The notes beneath the pieces are model-generated. The model worked only from the letters and a program-made list of their open reading frames with translations, did no database searches and was not told where the DNA came from. A DNA stretch of 13,458 bases. Source: JAZDLC01 sp043802345. GTDB taxonomy: Bacteria > Planctomycetota > B15-G4 > JADJEK01. A program made the position numbers and the translations under genes. Shown here one piece after another: positions 1 to 7,135 of the stretch. The stretch lies in assembly GCA_043802345.1 (NCBI GenBank), contig JAZDLC010000413.1, positions 1 through 13,458 of the forward strand, in the 5' to 3' direction. Each line of letters begins with the position of its first letter. Position 1 is the first letter of the stretch.

Positions 1-600
1 CGCGTAGACGTATCGCCCGATCCGCAGGGCTCTCAGGAAGAAGACGGTCAGCAGGACGCACCCGAGGAACAGGAAAACGCTCACGGAAACGTCCACCCCG
101 GCGATGCCGAACTTCAAGTTCAGCGCCTCGACCGACGCCGGCGCCGGGAGCTTCTGGACCTTGACGCCGCCGGTGAGCATCTTCGCCAGCCCCCTGGCGA
201 ACGCCATCATCGCCAACGTGGCGATGAAAGGTTGGAGCCTGAGCAAGGCCACGAGGATTCCCGACAGGAGTCCGCAGGCGGCTCCCACGAGGATCGCGAG
301 CGGCACAGCCAGCCAGCCCGAGACGCCGTGGGACATCGTGCACATCGCGAAGACTACGCCCGCCAGGGCGACCAGGCTGCCGACGGAAAGGTCGATTCCC
401 GCCGTGAGAATGACCACCGTCATGCCGCAGGCGAGAATGCCGTATCCAGACACCGCCCAGAGGGCGTCGGCATGGTTGTCCGGATTGAAGAACTGCCCCT
501 CCGCGTTGAACAGAATCCCGACCGCGAGCACCACGGCGAGGGCGGCGAAGGCGAAAATCACCTCGCGCGACACGGGAAGAGAGCGCGGCTGCGTGCTCAT
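1..600 (-). CDS. Sugar ABC transporter permease, RbsC type (cut by left edge)
   Basis: This is the inner-membrane channel subunit of a CUT2-type (ribose/galactose/arabinose class) ABC importer. The first 200 residues are visible; the 3' end lies beyond the left edge. Family members are about 320-350 residues, so roughly 60% is present. Seen: a hydrophobic helix at residues 14-30, then the family hallmark GIDLSVGS at 68-75, further membrane segments at about 95-120 and 172-190, PFIATLAMM at 124-132, and the GRYVYA motif at the cut end (195-200), which normally precedes the EAA-like cytoplasmic loop. The ATG at 600 overlaps the stop of the upstream ATPase gene (ATGA, 4 bases), so the two are almost certainly co-translated. 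The substrate cannot be read from the sequence; the GH172 enzyme first in the operon suggests a small sugar, perhaps a furanose. The family call is firm. Confidence 0.9.
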   Translation of the reverse strand, partial: MSTQPRSLPVSREVIFAFAALAVVLAVGILFNAEGQFFNPDNHADALWAVSGYGILACGMTVVILTAGIDLSVGSLVALAGVVFAMCTMSHGVSGWLAVPLAILVGAACGLLSGILVALLRLQPFIATLAMMAFARGLAKMLTGGVKVQKLPAPASVEALNLKFGIAGVDVSVSVFLFLGCVLLTVFFLRALRIGRYVYA

Positions 601-2117
601 GCGTTGACTCCTGGATCCGATCCGCCGAGGGCGGCGGCCACCACGTTCTCCGGCGTCGCCTCAGCGCGCGTGTACTCCGCCGTGAGGTGTCCGCGGTGCA
701 GGACGATCACCCGGTCCGACAGTCCGAGCAGTTCGGGGAGTTCGCCGCTGACGAGCACGACTCCCATCCCCTCGCTCGTCCAGCGGTTGAGCAACTCGTA
801 GATCTCATGTTTCGCCCCGATGTCGATGCCGCGGGTCGGTTCATCGAGCAGGAGCACGCTTGGCCGGGTCTCGATCCACTTCGCCAGGGCCACCTTCTGC
901 TGGTTGCCGCCGGAAAGGGTGCGAACCGGCTGGTTCGCGGAGCGGCAGGCGATCCGCATCGAGTCGATGCCCCGCCGGGCCGACTCAGCCTCGAGCCCGG
1001 GGCGGCGAAAGCCGCCAGGCGACAATCGCCGGAGAGCGGCGAGAGTGGTGTTCTCCGCGATGGAAAGGGAGGGGCACAATCCCGTGCGCTTGCGGTCGGC
1101 AGTGAGGAGCGCGATGCCGAGCGACATCGCCTTGCCGGGCGAGGTGACGCGCGCAGGGCTTCCCGAGACCCTCAGCCCTTCCACTTTCGCCCTGCCGTCG
1201 CCAAAAAGCGCGTGGAGCAATTCGCTCGAGCCCGATCCCGCGAGCCCGGCGACCCCCAACACCTCCCCCGCCCGCAGCGTGAAGCCGACGTTCTCGAGCA
1301 GCATTCCGGAGCGTCCCTGGACGGAGACCGACTCGACCGACAGCAGCTCCTCGCCCGCGGGAACCGGCTCGCGAACGATCTGCTCCTCAAGCTGGCGCCC
1401 CACCATGGCGTGCACCAACCGCCTTCGATCGAACTCTCGCGCGGGAAGCGTGAGGATCATGCGACCGTCGCGCAGCACGCTGATCCGATCGGCCAGCCGG
1501 TAGATCTCCTCCATCCGGTGCGTGATGTAGATGACCCCCGTGCCGCCCTGCTTCAGCTCGCCGATCAGCCCGAAGAGCCTCTCCGCATCCGGACGCGTGA
1601 GCGAGCTGGTCGGCTCGTCCATGGCGATGATGCGCGCCTTCTGCCCGAGAGCCTTGGCGATCTCCACGAGCTGGCGCGCCGCCACCGGCAACGAGGCCAC
1701 GGTCCGGCGGGGATCGACGGCAAGCCCGACACGCCCGAGGAGCCGCCGCGCTTCGTCGCGCTGGGCTCTGGCTCGCACGATGCCGAGCGCAAAGGTGCGC
1801 TCCTTCCCCAGGAACAGGTTATCCACAATGCTCAGGGAGGGCGCCAGGGAAAGCTCCTGGTGGATGACCGCGACGCCGGCCCTGGACGCGTCGAGAGCGG
1901 AGTGGAAGCGGCGCGTCTCTCCACCCACCCACACTTCGCCCGCGTCGGCGGCGTGCACACCCCCGAGGATCTTGATGAGAGTCGACTTTCCCGCCCCGTT
2001 CTCCCCGGCGAGCACGTGCACCTCGCCCGCCTCGAGTTCGAACGCCACATCCTCGAGGACCGCATGGCCGGCGAAGCTCTTGTTGATATTCGTCAGGCGC
2101 GCGAGAGGGACGCTCAT
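597..2117 (-). CDS. Sugar ABC transporter ATP-binding protein, double-domain RbsA/MglA/YtfR type
   Basis: This subunit powers the neighbouring permease and carries two fused nucleotide-binding domains, about 506 residues in total, normal for CUT2 ATPases. Numbered from the upstream TTG at 2132: Walker A GENGAGKST at 43-51, a divergent first signature LPVAARQLVEIAKAL at 148-162, Walker B ending in MDEPTSSLT at 171-179, and switch His in ITHRMEE near 205. The second domain has the degenerate Walker A GLAGSGSSELL at 296-306, which is normal for this family, plus a canonical LSGGNQQKV at 406-414 and Walker B LLLDEPTRGID at 427-437. I prefer the ATG at 2117 (22 bases after the GH172 stop) because MSVPLARLTNINKSF matches the family's usual N-terminus. 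A TTG at 2132 would add five residues, and neither start has a clear Shine-Dalgarno. Sugar import is better supported than drug efflux. Confidence 0.93.
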   Translation of the reverse strand: MSVPLARLTNINKSFAGHAVLEDVAFELEAGEVHVLAGENGAGKSTLIKILGGVHAADAGEVWVGGETRRFHSALDASRAGVAVIHQELSLAPSLSIVDNLFLGKERTFALGIVRARAQRDEARRLLGRVGLAVDPRRTVASLPVAARQLVEIAKALGQKARIIAMDEPTSSLTRPDAERLFGLIGELKQGGTGVIYITHRMEEIYRLADRISVLRDGRMILTLPAREFDRRRLVHAMVGRQLEEQIVREPVPAGEELLSVESVSVQGRSGMLLENVGFTLRAGEVLGVAGLAGSGSSELLHALFGDGRAKVEGLRVSGSPARVTSPGKAMSLGIALLTADRKRTGLCPSLSIAENTTLAALRRLSPGGFRRPGLEAESARRGIDSMRIACRSANQPVRTLSGGNQQKVALAKWIETRPSVLLLDEPTRGIDIGAKHEIYELLNRWTSEGMGVVLVSGELPELLGLSDRVIVLHRGHLTAEYTRAEATPENVVAAALGGSDPGVNA

Positions 2118-2139
2118 CTGCCGGATCTGCAACCGATGC

Positions 2140-4146
2140 TCAGTTCACGGGGGTCAGACGCACGCAATCCAGACCGAAGAAGGAGCGGCTTCCCTCGGAA
2201 GCCGGATTGCCGCCCACCACCTCGCAGCCGAGAACCATCTTCCCGTCCTTCGCCTGGTGGATCCCGAGATCGATCGGCCCCGTGGCCGCGACCGCCTTCC
2301 CTTCCGTGTTGAACAGATCCACACGCACGTCGGTCGACTTGCCGTTGATGGAGAAGAGCACGATGCCGTAGTCCCAGGAGCGCGTGGCGAACACCTCCAG
2401 CTTGAAGGGACCCTTCCCCTCGCAGGGGAACTCGAGCTGCACCTGATCGCCCGGCTGCTTCCCCTGGACCCAGAACTGGTGCTCACCGGACCACAACTTC
2501 GGTCCGTAGCCTCCCTGGGGACCCATCGGGATTCCCTCGGTGGCGCTGACGACCGCCATTTCCTCGCACTCGATCGCGCCTTCGATCTTGAAGGGCGGGG
2601 GAAGCGGAATGGGATCGAGCAGGCCGCGGGCTGCTTCTCCAGGGCTCGGCGCGCGGTTCGTCCTGGCCCCTGGCGCCGCGTAGAAGTAGGCCGTGGCGGC
2701 GTACCCCTCGTCACACTCCTTCCAGTGCCACACCTCCATGTCGAACTTGAAGGAACTCTCGAACGGAATCCCGTCCAGCGAACGCACGCGGGAAATCAGG
2801 GTGTGCCCGTAGTTGTTGGGACCGTCGCACCGCGGTTGGTTGTGGAACGGAGCCTGGAACGGCTCGGGGCAGCACCAGGCGTAGCCGTAGTAGTCCTCGG
2901 TGCCGGTGCCGAAATGGGAGGGGAATTGCTCTCCATCCACCCAGATCTTCTCATCCCCCTCACCCCACCAGTCCTTCACCGGGTTCGCCACGGCGAGGTT
3001 GTCCCCGACATAGACCCCACGCCCCTTGATCTCGACGTAGTTCCAGTCGCGCATGGGGCGCGTGTGGATCGGATTCTCCTGACGCCAGGTGGCGTGGAAG
3101 TGCATCGATCTCTCGTCCCACTTCCAGTGATCGAGCAGATCGGCCGCGATCCGCACGGTGACCGGAGACTCGCCGTGGTTGAAGAGCGTCGCCCGCGCCT
3201 GGCTCTGGTACGGCATGACCCACCTGCAGGTCATCAGGCCGTCTTCACGAACGGTGCGCCACCAGTCGCCCAGCGGGGAAAGCCCCGCCCCCGTGCCGAA
3301 AAAGTCTCCCACCGGACACCAGACGGTGATCTCACCGTCGAACTGGAGTTCGAGGACCGTGGTCCGGAGCGCCTCGGGGAGATCCTCGTGCTCCAGTTTC
3401 ATCCAGAGCTGCTTGATCGCGTGTGGTCCTTCCGGCAAGGGAAAGGTCACGTCCATTCCCGCCGGGATGGCGAAGGTGGCCCAGTCCTTCGGGCGAGATC
3501 TGTCGGGTGCAACCAGCGCCTCCTGCACCCGCTCGAGCTTCTCCCTCTCCGCTTCCAGGGCCGCCAAGGAGAACGACTTCACGTCGGTCCCCGGTTCGTA
3601 GGTGCGGTAGTTCACCTGGTAGTAGAACCCCCCTGCATCGCTGGTCACTTTGCAGTGCTTCGCGTACGGAATCGGCAGGTAGAGGTTCCATCCCCTGGAG
3701 CGCTCGGCGGAGAGCGGCCTTGCCACCTTCCAGGCGCCTCCCAGTACGTCCGTCATGGGAGCCTCGATCGCCGGAGTTTCCGCCCCGTCGAGGTAGACGC
3801 GCAGATTCCCCTGCGGATTGGCCGACCAGATCCGAACCACCGCGCCCGGACCGTCCGCGTCCATCATCACCCATTCCTGGCGCCCCCCGTTTTCCTCGAC
3901 GCGCAGGTACTGTCCACAGTCCCCGTTGGCGAACCAGGTGTCTTGATCGTCCGCGGTGGTGGATTTCTGGTCGTAGCTCGAGAATTGCCGGCAGGTGAAG
4001 GCCGGCGACGGAAAGGCCGGCAGCACCGTCCGGTCCACCATGTCGTCGAGCAGAGTCCCGAGACTCACCGGTTTCTCCGCCGCCTCGAGGGCGGGGAACT
4101 GCGACAGACCGAGCAGGGTCAAGCAGGCGATTGCGGGCAGCTTCAT
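2140..4146 (-). CDS. Secreted GH172 (DUF2961) glycoside hydrolase with C-terminal beta-sandwich-like region
   Basis: GH172 enzymes (formerly DUF2961) act on alpha-D-fructofuranosides and D-arabinofuranosides. Seen in the 668-residue product: a signal peptide (hydrophobic 5-20, likely cleavage near 22), so it acts in the periplasm or outside; the N-terminal motif TWFANGDCGQYLR at 70-82; then EGDEKIWVDGE from Glu396 and GTGTEDYYGYAW around Glu417. From memory, the two catalytic glutamates of the founding alpha-fructofuranosidase are 21 residues apart, and Glu396/Glu417 reproduce that spacing exactly. Residues about 520-668 form an extra Gly- and Trp-rich beta-type region that may bind carbohydrate; this is inference. 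The ATG at 4146 follows a strong AGGAGG seven bases away (4154-4159). It is the first gene of the operon, followed by a sugar ABC ATPase and permease. Family is firm; the exact substrate is unknown. Confidence 0.9.
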   Translation of the reverse strand: MKLPAIACLTLLGLSQFPALEAAEKPVSLGTLLDDMVDRTVLPAFPSPAFTCRQFSSYDQKSTTADDQDTWFANGDCGQYLRVEENGGRQEWVMMDADGPGAVVRIWSANPQGNLRVYLDGAETPAIEAPMTDVLGGAWKVARPLSAERSRGWNLYLPIPYAKHCKVTSDAGGFYYQVNYRTYEPGTDVKSFSLAALEAEREKLERVQEALVAPDRSRPKDWATFAIPAGMDVTFPLPEGPHAIKQLWMKLEHEDLPEALRTTVLELQFDGEITVWCPVGDFFGTGAGLSPLGDWWRTVREDGLMTCRWVMPYQSQARATLFNHGESPVTVRIAADLLDHWKWDERSMHFHATWRQENPIHTRPMRDWNYVEIKGRGVYVGDNLAVANPVKDWWGEGDEKIWVDGEQFPSHFGTGTEDYYGYAWCCPEPFQAPFHNQPRCDGPNNYGHTLISRVRSLDGIPFESSFKFDMEVWHWKECDEGYAATAYFYAAPGARTNRAPSPGEAARGLLDPIPLPPPFKIEGAIECEEMAVVSATEGIPMGPQGGYGPKLWSGEHQFWVQGKQPGDQVQLEFPCEGKGPFKLEVFATRSWDYGIVLFSINGKSTDVRVDLFNTEGKAVAATGPIDLGIHQAKDGKMVLGCEVVGGNPASEGSRSFFGLDCVRLTPVN

Positions 4147-4211
4147 CTCGCGTCCTCCTCTGATTACGGAAGAGCGCCTACCCTATCGAGAAGTGTGTGC
4201 TGGACTCCAGT

Positions 4212-4231
4212 CCCTTTCCCTTCCCTTGCCC
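4212..4231 (-). promoter_or_regulatory. Four-tract G-quadruplex motif in the GH172 leader
   Basis: Read on the minus strand, four runs of three G are separated by CAA, AA and AAA, giving loops of 3, 2 and 3 bases. This meets the classical intramolecular G-quadruplex pattern. It lies 66-85 bases upstream of the GH172 ATG, on the sense strand, so it would be present in the leader RNA if transcription starts upstream of it. A regulatory role is inferred only. Confidence 0.5.
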
Positions 4232-4233
4232 GG

Positions 4234-4336
4234 ACTCGTACTCGTACTCGAACCACCGGCGCGCGCGCCCGCCCCTCTGGACGGTGTAGACGGAGGCCGA
4301 GTACGAGTACCGCCCTTCGGGCTGAGTACGAGTACG
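4234..4336. repeat. TACTCG/CGAGTA hexamer repeats in inverted and direct orientation around a hairpin
   Basis: Copy A at 4234-4250 is nearly three units of ACTCGT. Copy B at 4298-4310 is CGAGTACGAGTAC, and copy C at 4324-4336 is GAGTACGAGTACG. A is the inverse of B and C and can pair with 13 bases of either one, but not both at once. Between B and C sits a small perfect hairpin, GCCC-TTC-GGGC (4312-4322). The arrangement is intergenic and non-coding. I have the impression that similar tandem hexamers occur between genes in other GC-rich PVC-type genomes, but cannot verify this here. Confidence 0.75.
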
Positions 4337-4378
4337 GCGGGGACCAGGTAGACCCGATCCGGATCGAGGGGAGCGACC

Positions 4379-5578
4379 CTACGCGAGAACCTTCGCGATC
4401 CTCTCCAGGGCCCACTCGAGATCCGCCTGCTCGATCACCAGCGGCGGGGCGAACCGGATCACGTCCATGTGGGTCTCCTTGCACAGCATCCCCAGGCCTT
4501 GCAGCTTCTCGCAGAACGGCCTTGCGCCGCCCAACTCCTTCTTCAGCCGGACGCCGATCAGCAGTCCCTTGCCGCGCACTTCGACCACGTGCTTTGAGTT
4601 GAGGCCTCTCAGCTTGCCCATGAACCAGTCACCCAGTTCCTTCGAGCGCTGGGGCAGATTCTCCTCGACCACGATCCTCAGCGCTTCGCGCGCGACCGCG
4701 GCCGCCAGCGGGTTGCCGCCGAAGGTGGAGCCGTGGGAGCCGGGATCGAACACGCCCAGGACCTCCTTGGATGCGACCACGGCAGACACGGGGTAGAAAC
4801 CGCCGGCCATCGCCTTGCCGAGGATCAGCACGTCGGGCCTGACGTCCTCGTGGTCGCAGCAGAACATCCTTCCGGTCCGGCCGAAGCCGACCTGGATCTC
4901 ATCGGCCGCAAACAGCACGTTCTGCCTGGTGCAGATCTCCCGCACCTTCTTCAGGTAGCCGGCCGGCGGCACGACCACACCGGCCTCGCCCTGGATCGGT
5001 TCCATCAGGAAGGCGCAGGTATTCTTGGTGATCGCCTTCTCGAGGGCGGCGGCGTCACCGTACGGGATGACCTTGAAGCCCGGGGTGAACGGGCCGAAGC
5101 CGACCTTGTACGCCTCTTCCGTCGAGAAGCCGACGATGGTGGTGGTCCGGCCATGGAAGTTCTCGGCGCAGACGATGATTTCGGCCTGGTCTGCCGGGAT
5201 TCCCTTTTTGTTGTACCCCCATCTGCGGACCGCCTTGATGGCGGTCTCGACCGCCTCGGCGCCGGAGTTCATCGGCAGGGCCATCTCGAAGCCGGTCAGC
5301 TCGCACAGCTCCTTCAGGAAGGGGCCGAGCTGGTCGTTATGGAAGGCGCGGGACGTGAGGCAGAGCTTGCCCGCCTGCTCCCGCATGACCTTCACCAGGC
5401 GAGGATGGCAGTGACCCTGGTTGACGGCCGAGTAGCTGCTCAGGAAGTCCAGGTACTTCTTCCCTTCCACGTCCCACACCCAGATCCCCTCGCCCCGCGC
5501 CAGCACTACCGGCAAGGGATGGTAGTTGTGGGCGCCGTACTTCTCGGTCATCTCGATCAGTTCTTTGGAACTCGCCAC
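4379..5578 (-). CDS. rocD: Ornithine aminotransferase (ornithine-oxo-acid transaminase)
   Basis: A PLP-dependent class III aminotransferase that moves the delta-amino group of ornithine to 2-oxoglutarate, giving glutamate semialdehyde, in the cytoplasm. It links ornithine to proline and glutamate. The 399-residue product matches Bacillus RocD closely along its whole length: YGAHNYHPLP near the start, SSYSAVNQGH at 47-56, SRAFHNDQLGPF at 76-87, SGAEAVE at 105-111, Asp226 in ADEIQVGFGRTG, and the PLP lysine Lys255 in LGKAMAGG. The HNDQLG stretch argues for RocD rather than acetylornithine transaminase ArgD, though the two are homologous and an ArgD role is possible because argF is next door. 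The start is a GTG at 5578 with a good AAGGAGA about eight bases upstream. It lies 48 bases downstream of argF on the same strand and is probably co-transcribed. Confidence 0.93.
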   Translation of the reverse strand: MASSKELIEMTEKYGAHNYHPLPVVLARGEGIWVWDVEGKKYLDFLSSYSAVNQGHCHPRLVKVMREQAGKLCLTSRAFHNDQLGPFLKELCELTGFEMALPMNSGAEAVETAIKAVRRWGYNKKGIPADQAEIIVCAENFHGRTTTIVGFSTEEAYKVGFGPFTPGFKVIPYGDAAALEKAITKNTCAFLMEPIQGEAGVVVPPAGYLKKVREICTRQNVLFAADEIQVGFGRTGRMFCCDHEDVRPDVLILGKAMAGGFYPVSAVVASKEVLGVFDPGSHGSTFGGNPLAAAVAREALRIVVEENLPQRSKELGDWFMGKLRGLNSKHVVEVRGKGLLIGVRLKKELGGARPFCEKLQGLGMLCKETHMDVIRFAPPLVIEQADLEWALERIAKVLA

Positions 5579-5600
5579 GCTCTGTCTCCTTGTTTGTGAG

Positions 5601-5616
5601 CGGCCTGGTCAGGCCG
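5601..5616 (-). promoter_or_regulatory. Small intercistronic hairpin between argF and rocD
   Basis: CGGCCT and AGGCCG form a six-base-pair stem with a four-base loop in the 48-base gap, just upstream of the rocD Shine-Dalgarno. There is no T tract, so it is not a classical terminator. It could stabilise the argF transcript or tune rocD expression; this is a guess. Confidence 0.3.
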
Positions 5617-5626
5617 GTCGTTTGAA

Positions 5627-6556
<930 letters not shown>

Positions 6557-6621
6557 GGGTCCGTCTCCTCGACTCGCGTGCCGGCACCTGACTGTTTCCG
6601 GAACGTGGACAGAATCCTTCC

Positions 6622-6650
6622 TTTTAACCTGCCCGCCCGAAGGGAATCAA
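6622..6650 (-). promoter_or_regulatory. Candidate argF-rocD promoter
   Basis: On the minus strand, TTGATT (6650-6645) and TTAAAA (6627-6622) are separated by exactly 17 bases, about 65 bases upstream of the argF ATG. The -35 box matches consensus at four of six positions and the -10 box at three of six. The placement is sensible but the match is weak. Confidence 0.3.
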
Positions 6651-6933
6651 GGACAGTCGATCGGCGACAGGCCGGTTTTTGCGGTCCCGGGACCGGCATC
6701 CGGCCGGGAGACCCGCGCAACTGTCGTCCTCCACCTACCAGGCAAGCGCAAGGGACACTGCGAGCATCCCTGGGGAGGGGTCCCGCGGGCCCTTTCGTCC
6801 GAGTCTCCTCACTCAGTTCCTGACGGACCTCTCGACCGCTTCAGACAACGCGGCGAGCGAGAATCCTCTATTCACTCTGATCTCCTTTCCCAAATGACGT
6901 GATTGCAAATACCGTCGCTGACCGGACGACTCT

Positions 6934-6981
6934 TTCACTCCAGTGAACATCACCCCGCATTTGCTCGGCAAACAGGGTGAT
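6934..6981. promoter_or_regulatory. Palindrome next to a composite stem-loop in the AT-rich spacer
   Basis: TTCACT-CC-AGTGAA at 6934-6947 is a perfect inverted repeat of the size of a repressor operator. Two bases further on, 6949-6981 folds into an outer 7-base-pair stem (ATCACCC with GGGTGAT) and an inner 5-base-pair stem (TTTGC with GCAAA), closed by a three-base loop. Either could control the gene starting at 7136. The function is not known. Confidence 0.35.
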
Positions 6982-7067
6982 TATGAGTCGCCGATTAATC
7001 TCGATTCATTTGTGCGAATGTTCCGATTGCATCCATGCGTTCCTCCATTGAGAGCTACAGAGCGCCG

Positions 7068-7095
7068 TTGAAAAGGAGACCTCTGGATCTACACG
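7068..7095 (+). promoter_or_regulatory. Candidate promoter of the secreted-protein gene
   Basis: TTGAAA at 7068-7073 (five of six matches to the -35 consensus) is followed after 16 bases by TACACG at 7090-7095 (three of six matches to the -10 consensus). This would leave a leader of about 35 bases before the ATG at 7136. The weak -10 keeps confidence low. Confidence 0.25.
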
Positions 7096-7135
7096 ACGAC
7101 CTGATTCGGTTGTCCGCCGGAGAGTCTCTTGGATA

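Larger units (their letters stand above)
4147..4378. other. Spacer between rocD and the GH172 operon
   Basis: Both flanking genes run on the minus strand, so this spacer is the 3' region of rocD and the leader of GH172. It holds no credible gene. It contains the TACTCG-type repeats (4234-4336), a G-rich tract on the minus strand (4212-4231), and a short inverted repeat GGACT-cc-AGTCC at 4202-4213. No convincing -35/-10 pair for the GH172 operon and no classical T-tailed terminator for rocD were seen. Confidence 0.6.
6557..7135. other. Divergent spacer between argF and the secreted-protein gene
   Basis: A 579-base gap with no recognisable gene or structural RNA. The argF-proximal half is GC-rich and includes a 14-base perfect palindrome, CGGTCCCGGGACCG (6682-6695), and a weak stem GGGTCC/GGGCCC at 6778-6792. 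The half from about 6895 to 7060 is visibly richer in A+T than the rest of the window, as expected for promoters, and carries the palindrome and stem-loop listed separately. Open frames here give low-complexity, unfamiliar products and were not accepted. Confidence 0.6.

Noticed and set aside
597..2117. Multidrug or macrolide ABC-F/efflux ATPase
   Set aside because: The pattern of a full first site plus degenerate second Walker A, and the adjacent RbsC-type permease, are diagnostic of CUT2 sugar importers.
687..2312. A 541-codon plus-strand frame opposite the ABC ATPase gene
   Set aside because: The product is rich in Arg, Asp and His without any motif, and the minus-strand ATPase is complete and unmistakable.
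4234..4336. CRISPR-like array
   Set aside because: The units are only 6 bases, occur in both orientations, and have no evenly sized unique spacers or cas genes nearby.
4164..4484. A 106-codon minus-strand frame covering the hexamer repeats
   Set aside because: It translates the repeats into VRVRV- and YSYS-like runs and overlaps the end of rocD, so it is a by-product of the repeat.
1531..4602. A 1023-codon open frame on the plus strand
   Set aside because: It runs antisense through the ATPase gene, the whole GH172 gene, the repeat spacer and the end of rocD. Its product is low-complexity and matches no family, while all opposite-strand genes are intact. Long antisense frames are expected in GC-rich DNA.
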